Positions 26,533 to 34,489 of a stretch of DNA of 64,000 nucleotides are shown piece after piece. Position numbers and translations under genes: made by a program. This DNA is from Sphingopyxis sp. MSC1_008 (GTDB lineage: Bacteria; Pseudomonadota; Alphaproteobacteria; Sphingomonadales; Sphingomonadaceae), in assembly GCF_023197165.1 (NCBI RefSeq), contig NZ_JALPRD010000010.1, positions 101,707 to 165,706 of the forward strand. The letters are read 5' to 3'. How positions within the stretch are numbered: position 1 is the first letter of the stretch; the number at the start of each line of letters is the position of its first letter. The notes under the pieces are model-generated. The model had not been told where the DNA came from. It saw nothing but the letters and a program-made list of their open reading frames with translations, and did no database searches.

Positions 26533-27451
26533 CGCTTTCATCGCCGAACTGATGGAGATGGCGGAGCAGGACCCGTCGATCATGCTGATCACGGGCGACC
26601 TTGGGTTCGGCGTGCTCAACACCTATGTCGAGCGGTTCCCGCACCAGTTCCTGAACGCCGGGGTCGCCGAGCAAAATATGACCGGGCTCGCCGCGGGCCT
26701 CGCGCTCGAGGGGCACAAGGTCTATACCTATTCGATCGGCAATTTTACGACGCTGCGCTGCCTCGAGCAGTTGCGCAACGATGTATGCTACCATGACGCC
26801 GATGTTACGGCGGTCGCGGTCGGCGGCGGTTTTTCCTATGGGCAGCTCGGTATGTCGCATTTCGCGACTGAGGATCTCGCGATCCTGCGCGCGCTGCCGA
26901 ACATGACCGTCATCGCGCCGTCGGACCCGTGGGAGACGCGCGTGCTGACGCGCCAGATGGCGGCAGCGCCCGGCCCGAAATATCTGCGCCTCGACAAGGG
27001 CAAGGCGGGACTTGCCGTCGACGAAGGCGATGTGACGCTGGGCAAGGTGCGGACGATCCGCGACGGCAAGGCACTAACGATAGTCACGATCGGGGCGATT
27101 CTGTCGGAAGCCCTGAAGGCGGCCGATGCGCTGGCGGCGGACGGTATCGACGCCCGAATCCTGTCGGCTCATACGTTGAAGCCGCTCGAGTCGGCGCCGC
27201 TGGTCGCCGCCGCGCGTGAGACCGGCGCGATCGTGTGCGTCGAGGAGCATAATGTCGTCGGCGGGCTTGCGAGCGCCGTGGCGCAACTGTGCCTCGAACA
27301 GGGCGCGGCGCCGAAGGCGTTTCGCGCCGTCGGCCTGGGCGATCTCTATCCGACGATCGTCGGCGACCAGGATTATCTGCGCGCCGCTTATGGAATGGAC
27401 GCGTCCGCCATCGCAAAAGCCTGCCATGCCGCACTCGGGGTCGCCGCATGA
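26525..27451 (+). CDS. Transketolase-like protein, C-terminal (pyrimidine-binding) subunit
   Basis: 308 residues with the Pyr domain: FLNAGVAEQNMTGLAAGLAL includes the TPP-activating Glu near residue 49, then GGFSYGQLGMSHFATEDLA, followed by the transketolase C-terminal domain (VTIGAILSEALKAADAL, CVEEHNVVGGL). It overlaps the N-subunit gene by 8 bp, implying coupled synthesis of a heterotetramer, and its own stop overlaps the next start (ATGA). Confidence 0.92.
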   Translation: MRDAFIAELMEMAEQDPSIMLITGDLGFGVLNTYVERFPHQFLNAGVAEQNMTGLAAGLALEGHKVYTYSIGNFTTLRCLEQLRNDVCYHDADVTAVAVGGGFSYGQLGMSHFATEDLAILRALPNMTVIAPSDPWETRVLTRQMAAAPGPKYLRLDKGKAGLAVDEGDVTLGKVRTIRDGKALTIVTIGAILSEALKAADALAADGIDARILSAHTLKPLESAPLVAAARETGAIVCVEEHNVVGGLASAVAQLCLEQGAAPKAFRAVGLGDLYPTIVGDQDYLRAAYGMDASAIAKACHAALGVAA

Positions 27452-28218
27452 TCGCGTGCCGCAGCTATCCCTTGAAGCGATTGTTCGACCTACTCTTTTC
27501 GGCGGGGGTGCTGGTGGCGGCGTCGCCGCTGTTGCTCGGGTCGATGCTCGCCGTCTGGCTGCAGGATTTTCATTCGCCCTTCTTCAAGGCGCCGCGCGTC
27601 GCGCGCGGGGGCGGCGACTTCACGATGATGAAGGTGCGCTCGATGGTCGTGAACGCGGCGAAGAGCGGCGTGAACTCGACCGGCGCCAACGACCGCCGCA
27701 TCACCGCGGTCGGCCATTTCATCCGCCGTTGGAAGATCGACGAGCTGTCGCAGTTCCTGAACGTGCTTGCGGGGTCGATGTCGGTCGTCGGCCCGCGGCC
27801 GCAGGTGCGCCATTGGGGCGTCGACCTCTATACCGCCGAAGAGATGCAACTGCTTTCGGTGCGTCCGGGAATAACCGACCTCGCATCGATCGTCTTTTCG
27901 GACGAGGGCGACATATTGGCGGGCGCCGAGCACGCCGACCTTGAATATAATCGCGTGATCCGGCCCTGGAAGAGCCGGCTCGGGCTTTTCTATGTCGAGC
28001 ATATGTCGCTGGGGCTCGACCTCGCCATCGTGTGGCTGACCTTTCTCACGATCGTCGACAAGCCCGCAGCGCTCGCCGGGGTCGCGAAAATCCTCGAGCG
28101 CCATTCGGCAGATCCGCTGCTGATCGCGGCATGCCGCCGGGATACGCCGCTCGCGGCGTATCCGCCGCCGGGCAGCGATGTGGTCGAAACCGGCGCGAAG
28201 ATGCCGGCAACCCCATGA
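27448..28218 (+). CDS. Undecaprenyl-phosphate sugar phosphotransferase (short PglC/WcaJ-type)
   Basis: 256 residues from ATG 27448, chosen because it overlaps the previous stop and opens the family fold (RLFDLLFSAGVLVAASPLLL membrane helix). Conserved motifs: PFFKAPRVARGGGDF, MMKVRSMV, WKIDELSQFLNVLAGSMS (catalytic Asp-Glu) and VVGPRPQ, of monotopic phosphoglycosyl transferases. It starts repeat-unit assembly by moving a sugar-1-phosphate to undecaprenyl phosphate. It lacks the extra N-terminal helices of the long WbaP/WcaJ form. The C-terminal ~35 residues are a variable tail. Confidence 0.92.
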   Translation: MIACRSYPLKRLFDLLFSAGVLVAASPLLLGSMLAVWLQDFHSPFFKAPRVARGGGDFTMMKVRSMVVNAAKSGVNSTGANDRRITAVGHFIRRWKIDELSQFLNVLAGSMSVVGPRPQVRHWGVDLYTAEEMQLLSVRPGITDLASIVFSDEGDILAGAEHADLEYNRVIRPWKSRLGLFYVEHMSLGLDLAIVWLTFLTIVDKPAALAGVAKILERHSADPLLIAACRRDTPLAAYPPPGSDVVETGAKMPATP

Positions 28219-29357
28219 CGGCGACGGTGAGCCGGTCCGCCGTCCGCGTCGTCCACATGACGACGGTGCATCGGCCTTTCGATACGAGGATATTTTCCAA
28301 GCAGGCTGTAACGCTCGCCGCTGCGGGTTACGATGTCGCGCTCGTCCAGCAGGGCGAGCGAACCGAAGAGCGGAATGGTGTCGAAATCCTGCCGATTCCG
28401 ACTTATGGCAGCCGGCTGCTGCGGATGACGGCGGGGGTCGCGCGCGCCGTCGGACACGCGCTTCGCGCTCGCGCGCAGGTGATCCATATCCACGATCTGG
28501 AGCTTGTCTGGGGCGGTTTGGTGCTGAAGGCAATGGGGCGGCGGGTCATTTATGACATCCACGAGGATGTCGCCAAGGACCTTGACGACAAAGCATATCT
28601 TCCCGGGTGGATCGTTCCTGCCGCCCGCGCGGGCGTTGGCATTTTCGAGCGCGCCGCCGAGCGGATATTCGACGCGCAATGCGCCGCGACACGCGCGATC
28701 GCTGCGCGTTTCAAGCGTGGCAGCACGCGCTTGATCCGTAACACGCCGATCGTCGACGAACTGGTCGTGCCGACGAGCAGGCCGTTCGGCGAGCGGGCGC
28801 CCATCGCCGCCTATGTCGGCGGGCTCGCGGCGTTCAACGGCGCGGCGTCGATGGTCGAGGCGATCGGGCTTTTCGAGGATGCCTCGCCGATCCATCTGGT
28901 CATGGGCGGGCGGTTCCCCGACGATCGCTTCGAGGCCGAGGTGCGCGGGCTTGCCGGCTGGCGCAAGGTCGATTTCCGCGGTTGGGTCGACCGGCCGCAG
29001 ATGGCGGCGATTCTCGCCGACGCGTGTTGCGGACTGGTCGTCTATCATCCCACGCCGAACGTCGTCGAATCCGAGCCGAACAAATTCTTCGAATATCTGA
29101 CCGCCGGCCTGCCGCTGATCGCGTCCGATTTTCCAGCGTGGCGCGCCTTCGTCGAGGAGCATCGGTGCGGCATTCTCGTCGATCCGCAAGATCCGCAAGC
29201 GATCAACGACGCGATCGCTTACCTGGTGGATCATCCCGAGGAGGCCGAAGCAATGGGGCAAAGGGGGCGCGCAGCGGTGCTGACCGACTATAATTGGGAA
29301 ACCGATGCAGCGCGGCTCGTCGCCCTGTATGACGAACTAACGCACGCCAGCGCCTGA
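28215..29357 (+). CDS. GT4-type glycosyltransferase
   Basis: 380 residues, GT-B fold. N-terminal HMTTVHRPFDTRIFSKQA and AQVIHIHDLEL, C-terminal NKFFEYLTAGLPLIASDFPAW with the nucleotide-sugar-binding ESEPNKFFEYL segment. ATG 28215 overlaps the preceding stop (ATGA). It probably adds the second or a later sugar of the repeat unit at the cytosolic membrane face. The donor is unknown. Confidence 0.9.
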   Translation: MTATVSRSAVRVVHMTTVHRPFDTRIFSKQAVTLAAAGYDVALVQQGERTEERNGVEILPIPTYGSRLLRMTAGVARAVGHALRARAQVIHIHDLELVWGGLVLKAMGRRVIYDIHEDVAKDLDDKAYLPGWIVPAARAGVGIFERAAERIFDAQCAATRAIAARFKRGSTRLIRNTPIVDELVVPTSRPFGERAPIAAYVGGLAAFNGAASMVEAIGLFEDASPIHLVMGGRFPDDRFEAEVRGLAGWRKVDFRGWVDRPQMAAILADACCGLVVYHPTPNVVESEPNKFFEYLTAGLPLIASDFPAWRAFVEEHRCGILVDPQDPQAINDAIAYLVDHPEEAEAMGQRGRAAVLTDYNWETDAARLVALYDELTHASA

Positions 29358-29368
29358 CGGACGGAAAC

Positions 29369-30331
29369 ATGCCGCGCAAGGAATTGCAACTACTCTGGCG
29401 GGACATCCGCTTCATGCTGACCGGGGACGCCGATGTCGCCGAAGCTGATTGGCGTGACGACGCGCGCCTCTATCCGCTTGACTGGGGTTATCAGCTGGAT
29501 CGGCCTGCAGACTATTTCTCGCCCTGCGACGAAACGGGGCTGCCGATGCGCGAGCTGCCCGCGGGGCTTGGCACGGTCTATCTGCCGTCGCGTATCGCGG
29601 GCTTCGCCTGCGGCAACTGGAACCGCTTCTGCACGACTGGCGAGACCCGTTACCGCGAGGGCTTCATGCTCGCGGCCAACTGGTTCGCGCGGCAGGAACG
29701 CGGCGCCTTTTACCAGAGCTTTGACCTGATCGGGATCAAGGCGCCCTGGCTGACTTGTATCAATCAGGGCGAAGGCGTATCGGTGCTCGTGCGCGCCGCG
29801 CGGGAAACCGGAGAGGCGCATTATGGCGAGCAGGCGCTCCGCGCCGCCGGGTGGCTCGACCTCCCGATGGCCGAAGGCGGGCTGAAGGATCATCTTCCGA
29901 GCGGCAAGCCGTTCCTCGAGGAATATCCGGGAACCATATACCGCCACGTTCTCAACGGCTGCCTCTACGCGCTCGTCGGGCTGTGGGACCTCGTCGATGC
30001 GGGACTGGATGAGGATGGCCGCTATGCCCGGCTGCTGAACGGGGTCGCCGACGGGATCGAGGCCGAGCTTGCGGCATGGCAGGTCGGCGACTGGACCACC
30101 TACAGCTATCGCGGCTATGAGATGGACGCCGCGACCCCGGCCAATCCGAACACCATGACCTATCAGGCGCTGCAATCGATCCTGATGTCCTTTCTCGGCG
30201 CCAAGCTCAACCGACCGGTGCTTGCGGATGCAGGCCGACGCTGGCGGCGCGCGCAATATTCTTTCTTTCGGCGCACAGGCGCGCTAGCCGGAAAAATCCG
30301 CTATCGGCTGTCGCACGGATATCATGTGTGA
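29369..30331 (+). CDS. D-glucuronyl C5-epimerase C-terminal-domain-like protein
   Basis: 320 residues without a signal peptide or membrane helix. Motifs resemble the catalytic C-terminal domain of heparan/heparosan glucuronyl C5-epimerases: CINQGEGVSVLVRA (~130-143), FLEEYPGTIYRHVLNG (182-197), CLYALVGLWDL (198-208) and NTMTYQALQ near the end. Tyr186, the Tyr245/247/250 cluster and Tyr265 are candidates for the family's catalytic tyrosines. The likely role is inversion of C5 of a uronic-acid residue, for instance ManNAc3NAcA to the L-gulo form, on a lipid-linked repeat or polymer; the substrate is inference. It sits 11 bp after the glycosyltransferase gene and 22 bp before the deacetylase gene. 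Confidence 0.72.
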   Translation: MPRKELQLLWRDIRFMLTGDADVAEADWRDDARLYPLDWGYQLDRPADYFSPCDETGLPMRELPAGLGTVYLPSRIAGFACGNWNRFCTTGETRYREGFMLAANWFARQERGAFYQSFDLIGIKAPWLTCINQGEGVSVLVRAARETGEAHYGEQALRAAGWLDLPMAEGGLKDHLPSGKPFLEEYPGTIYRHVLNGCLYALVGLWDLVDAGLDEDGRYARLLNGVADGIEAELAAWQVGDWTTYSYRGYEMDAATPANPNTMTYQALQSILMSFLGAKLNRPVLADAGRRWRRAQYSFFRRTGALAGKIRYRLSHGYHV

Positions 30332-30353
30332 TTTCTAGCCGCCCCCTCGATAC

Positions 30354-31814
30354 TTGAATTTCTGGACACGCGTCGTGAGCCCTTTGATCGCATTCCTTTA
30401 CGACATGCCCGCCGCCGAGGCCGAACGGCGGCCGCTCGAACAGGCATTGTTTGAAATCGGTTGCCGGCTGGGTCTGCGCTTCGGCCTAGCGAGCGACCGC
30501 GATATGATCCCAGCTGACGCGCTTGTCGTTCGGTACGGATCGGGCGAGGCGGCCGCGGATGACATCGCGCTGCCCTATTCTGCCGGTGGCGAGGCGATGC
30601 TGCATCCGACGGAGAAGCCGCTTTGGGGCGTCGCGACGCCGTCCGGCGTTGATGTCGTGCGCGGCGTGGCCGACCTGCTTTCCGCCAGGGTCGAAGCGAC
30701 GGTGCCCGATGCGGCGCGGAGCGCGTGGGGCGGGTTCGAGGCCGAACATCATCCGCTGACGAAGGCGGGCGCGATAGGGCAGCCGCTCGTCGAATATGCC
30801 GCCGGGGATATCCGCAAGAGGATTGCCGCGGCGGGCCACGATCTGCCTGCGCCCGCTTCGCCATGGGGCGCGGGCAAGCGTTATGCCGCCGTCGTGACGC
30901 ACGACATCGACGGTCCGCAGATACAGAGCGGCTTCGCGCTCGCGCGGTCGGCCTATTACGCGCTGCGCTATCGCAGCGACCGCGAACAGGAGGCGCTCGA
31001 GCTCGGGATTCTGACGCGGCTGCTCGGGCGTCCCGATCCCTATTGGAACTTCGCCGACTGGATGGAACTCGAGCGGCGCCTCGGGCTTCGCGCGACCTAT
31101 TATTTCTACGTCGACAAGCCCGGCGGTGCGCCGCGCCATTTCAACGATCCGCATTATGACCTGCGCAAGGGGGCGTTCCCACAGACGTTGCGCGATATTC
31201 ACGCCAATGGCAGCGAATTGGGAATCCATTACGGCATCCGGGCGCATGGGGTGGAGCATTATCGCGCCGCGGCGGACGTCATGCGATCGCTGGTCGGGGC
31301 GGATCTGAAAATGGGCGGGCGCGCGCATTATTGGTCGATCGACTGGCGCAATCCGGCGCGCTCGTGGCGCGAGCTGGAAGAGGCGGGCTATCGGCACGAC
31401 AGCTCGGTTTCGCCAATGGCGCTGGGCTTTCGCTTCGGCAGCGCACAATGCACAATGCCAACGCGCCTTGACGATACCGGCGCGGCGGAGAGGATCGTCG
31501 TCACCCCGACCGCGATCATGGACGCCTATGTCGCCGAGCCGCGTCCTGACGCGAAACTCGACGAGCGGCTCGGCGAAATGCACGGTGTCATTGACCGGAT
31601 CGCCGATGTCGGAGGGATCTGCGTACTCGATTGGCATGAGCGCACGCTCGCGAACCGCGGTCCGTGGCGCGGCTATATGTTTCCGTTCCTGCACGCAATG
31701 GACCGAATCGTCGCCGACAGCTCGGCCGTCTGCCTGACAATGGCCGAAGCTGCGGATGCATGGCGCCAGCATGTCTCGCGATACCATGTGCCTCTGGCGG
31801 AGGCGCACCGATGA
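30354..31814 (+). CDS. Polysaccharide deacetylase-like (NodB-fold) protein
   Basis: 486 residues. An N-terminal domain of ~165 residues is unrecognised. The C-terminal domain has YAAVVTHDIDGP (~181), the metal-binding THDxD motif, then RATYYFYVDKP, GSELGIHYGIRAH and late CVLDWHERT, fitting a metal-dependent carbohydrate esterase/N-deacetylase fold with the second His pair in GIHYGIRAH. No signal peptide, so cytosolic action on a nucleotide sugar or lipid-linked sugar is likely. The start is uncertain (TTG 30354 or GTG 30375). The stop overlaps the formyltransferase start, suggesting that deacetylation and formylation of an amino sugar are linked. Confidence 0.82.
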   Translation: MNFWTRVVSPLIAFLYDMPAAEAERRPLEQALFEIGCRLGLRFGLASDRDMIPADALVVRYGSGEAAADDIALPYSAGGEAMLHPTEKPLWGVATPSGVDVVRGVADLLSARVEATVPDAARSAWGGFEAEHHPLTKAGAIGQPLVEYAAGDIRKRIAAAGHDLPAPASPWGAGKRYAAVVTHDIDGPQIQSGFALARSAYYALRYRSDREQEALELGILTRLLGRPDPYWNFADWMELERRLGLRATYYFYVDKPGGAPRHFNDPHYDLRKGAFPQTLRDIHANGSELGIHYGIRAHGVEHYRAAADVMRSLVGADLKMGGRAHYWSIDWRNPARSWRELEEAGYRHDSSVSPMALGFRFGSAQCTMPTRLDDTGAAERIVVTPTAIMDAYVAEPRPDAKLDERLGEMHGVIDRIADVGGICVLDWHERTLANRGPWRGYMFPFLHAMDRIVADSSAVCLTMAEAADAWRQHVSRYHVPLAEAHR

Positions 31815-32587
31815 AGCCGATCGTCGTCATCACCCGTTCGGACACCGGCTATGCGCGCGAAGTCGTTCGCCATCTTTGTGATGCCGGTCAGGCACCCGCG
31901 CTGATCCTGATCGGGTCGCGGGTCGAAAGCCTGCTTTTCAACCTGCGCTCGCTGCGCCGTGTTATGCGGCGGCTCGGCGTCGTCGAAGCGATTCGCCGCC
32001 TGCGCCGGTCGCGATCGGCACCGAGCTTTCCAGTCGAAGCGGCGGCGCTCTCCGCTCAGGCTGAGCAGTACGGGACTCCGCTGCGCCCCTACGACAGCGT
32101 CAACAATGGCACGATGATCCTGTCGATCAATGCGCTCGATGATCCGGTCGTTGTGCTCGCGGGATGCGGACTCGTCGACCGGTCGGTCATCCATGTCGCA
32201 CGCGGCGGTTGCGTGAACGGCCATCCCGCGATCCTGCCCGGAATCCGCGGCGTCGACGTGGTCGAATGGGCATTGGTCGGCGAGGACGAGCCGCTCGGCG
32301 TGACCGCGCATCTCGTCGTGCCGCAGGTCGACGCCGGCGAGATACTTCGCGTTGAGCGCGTCGAGCCCGAAGCGGGCGAGGATTTCGACGCCTATAATCA
32401 CCGTCTGGTGCTGCGGCAGGCGGCCAATCTGGCGCGTGCCGCGCTCGATGTGGCCAACGGTTCGGCCCGGAAAAGCCCGAACTCCACCGATCAAGGCGTG
32501 CTGCGCTTCGCGGCGCCCGACGGCGTGCATCGCGAGGCTCGCGAAGCCTTCGCCCGCCGGGCGGCGCTGGCAAAGGAACAACTATAG
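31811..32587 (+). CDS. Formyltransferase-family protein (methionyl-tRNA formyltransferase-like fold)
   Basis: 258 residues from ATG 31811, which overlaps the deacetylase stop. The conserved block GCVNGHPAILPGIRG...GVTAHLVVPQVDAGEIL contains the catalytic triad of N10-formyl-tetrahydrofolate-dependent formyltransferases: Asn136, His138 and Asp174. The size fits sugar N-formyltransferases (e.g. enzymes making formamido sugars) more than Fmt, which has an extra C-terminal tRNA domain. The N-terminal ~90 residues are divergent. It probably N-formylates an amino sugar of the repeat unit. Confidence 0.86.
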   Translation: MKPIVVITRSDTGYAREVVRHLCDAGQAPALILIGSRVESLLFNLRSLRRVMRRLGVVEAIRRLRRSRSAPSFPVEAAALSAQAEQYGTPLRPYDSVNNGTMILSINALDDPVVVLAGCGLVDRSVIHVARGGCVNGHPAILPGIRGVDVVEWALVGEDEPLGVTAHLVVPQVDAGEILRVERVEPEAGEDFDAYNHRLVLRQAANLARAALDVANGSARKSPNSTDQGVLRFAAPDGVHREAREAFARRAALAKEQL

Positions 32588-34489
32588 ATGTGCGGCTTGT
32601 TCGCTTCGCTCTCGCGCTCGGGGCCGATCCGCGAGGATTATCAGCGCCAGCTCGACATGATCGCTCATCGCGGTCCGGACGGGGCCGGCGTCGCGCTCGT
32701 CGATCTTGCGAGCGGCGTTCCCGAAGGCGCGCGCGCGGGCAGGGCTTGGCTCGGCCATCGCCGCCTGTCGATCATCGATCCTGATCCGCGCGCCAACCAG
32801 CCCATGGCGGTCGCCGACGACCGCTATGTCATGGTCTATAACGGCGAGATCTACAATTATGTCGAGTTGCGCCGTGAATGCGTCGCCGCCGGCTGGTCGT
32901 TCCGGACCGAGTCAGACAGTGAGGTGCTGCTCGCCTGCTGGGCGCTGTGGGGCGAGGCGGCGGTCGCGCGCTTCATCGGCATGTTCGCCTTCGTCATCGT
33001 TGATCGCGAAGCGGGACAGGCGTGGATCGGTCGTGACGCCTTCGGAATCAAGCCACTCCATTATGCGCTGACCGAAGATCGTCTGATCATCTGCTCGGAG
33101 CTTGCGCCGATCGTGTCGACCGGGCGCGTCGCACTCGACATCGATCCGGTCCAGACCGTTGAATTCATCCGCTTCGGCGCCTCCGCAACGACCGATACGA
33201 CGTTGGTCGAGGGCGTGCGCCGGCTGCCGGCGGCGACGGTCGCGCGGTTCGACTTCGCGACGGGCGAATTGTCCGAACCGCAGCGCTTCTGGGCAGCCAC
33301 GACCGACCGGCGCAAGATTTCGTTCGCCGATGCGGTCGACGAATGCCGCGAGCGGTTCCTGACCAATGTCCGCCTGCATCTGCGCAGCGACGTGCCGGTC
33401 GGCGCCGCACTGTCGGGCGGGCTCGATTCGTCGGCGATCGTCTGCGCGATCCACCATCTCGAACCCGATGTACGACTTAATACCTTCAGCTTCATCTCGG
33501 CCGAGCCCGGGCAGTCCGAGGAGAAGTGGGTCGACATCGTCAACGCGCATATCGGGGCGAAACCGCACAAGGTGGTGCCGCAACCTGGCGACCTTGCGAA
33601 CGACCTCGACCGGATGATCGCGATCCAGGGCGAACCCTTTGGATCGGCAAGCATCTATGCGCAATATCGCGTCTTTTCGATGGCGCGCGAGGCGGGAGTT
33701 CCGGTGACGCTCGACGGGCAGGGCGCCGATGAGATACTGGCCGGCTATTGGCCCTATGTCGCGACCTATGGCGCATCGCAGATCCGCCGCGGCCGGATCG
33801 ACCGCGCGCTGCGGCTGATCGCGCATGGCGGCGACAGCATGGGGACGCGGCTGCGCATGGCGGCGCAGCTCGGCCAGGCATTGCTGCCGGCAGGGGCCGT
33901 CGCACGCTATCGCCGCGCGCTCGGACGCTCGATCCTTCCCGAATTCCTCAATGTCGACTGGATCGCGGCAAACGACGTCGAGGAACGTGCGATTGCGGGC
34001 GCGATGCTCACCAATTACCCCGACATGGCGTCGCACCTGATCGACACGACTGTGCGGACCTCGTTGCCGACGCTGCTGCGCATCGCCGACCGCTCGTCGA
34101 TGGCCTTTTCGGTCGAAAGCCGGGTGCCGTTCCTGACCCCCGATTTTGCCGATTTTCTGTTTTCGCTTCCACCCGAGCATATCGTGTCGCCGCGTGGCGA
34201 CCGGAAACATGTGTTTCGCGAAGCGATGCGCGGCATCCTGCCCGATCCGATCCGGCTACGGCGCGACAAGATCGGTTTCTTTGCCGACGACGGCCTGTGG
34301 CTGCGCAGCAATCGCGCTTCGTTCGAACGCTATCTGGACGAAGTGTCCGCGATTCCGGCGTTCGATGCCAAGAAGACCCGCGCCTATCTCAGCGGCTTTT
34401 TTGAAGAGGGTCGGGGATCTGCGCAGCAGGTGTGGCGCATTTTCATGTTCGCGATCTGGTCGGCAAAAATGCGGAGCCTCGCGGGATGA
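32588..34489 (+). CDS. asnB: Asparagine synthase-like glutamine amidotransferase (AsnB family), copy 1
   Basis: 633 residues starting MCGLFASL, with the N-terminal nucleophile Cys2 of class II glutaminases, exactly abutting the previous stop. The glutaminase domain (RGPDGAGVA, NGEIYNYVELR, SDSEVLL) is followed by the ATP-pyrophosphatase domain with SGGLDSSAIV (~residue 277). In O-antigen loci such proteins (WbpS/WbmE type) amidate hexuronic acids to uronamides rather than making asparagine. Location in an operon for amino-uronic acids supports that here. Confidence 0.92.
   Translation: MCGLFASLSRSGPIREDYQRQLDMIAHRGPDGAGVALVDLASGVPEGARAGRAWLGHRRLSIIDPDPRANQPMAVADDRYVMVYNGEIYNYVELRRECVAAGWSFRTESDSEVLLACWALWGEAAVARFIGMFAFVIVDREAGQAWIGRDAFGIKPLHYALTEDRLIICSELAPIVSTGRVALDIDPVQTVEFIRFGASATTDTTLVEGVRRLPAATVARFDFATGELSEPQRFWAATTDRRKISFADAVDECRERFLTNVRLHLRSDVPVGAALSGGLDSSAIVCAIHHLEPDVRLNTFSFISAEPGQSEEKWVDIVNAHIGAKPHKVVPQPGDLANDLDRMIAIQGEPFGSASIYAQYRVFSMAREAGVPVTLDGQGADEILAGYWPYVATYGASQIRRGRIDRALRLIAHGGDSMGTRLRMAAQLGQALLPAGAVARYRRALGRSILPEFLNVDWIAANDVEERAIAGAMLTNYPDMASHLIDTTVRTSLPTLLRIADRSSMAFSVESRVPFLTPDFADFLFSLPPEHIVSPRGDRKHVFREAMRGILPDPIRLRRDKIGFFADDGLWLRSNRASFERYLDEVSAIPAFDAKKTRAYLSGFFEEGRGSAQQVWRIFMFAIWSAKMRSLAG

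Noticed and set aside
32588..34489. Exosortase (PEP-CTERM) type amidotransferase locus
   Set aside because: Sphingomonad exosortase loci also contain an AsnB-like gene, but no exosortase or PEP-CTERM tail was seen in the window.
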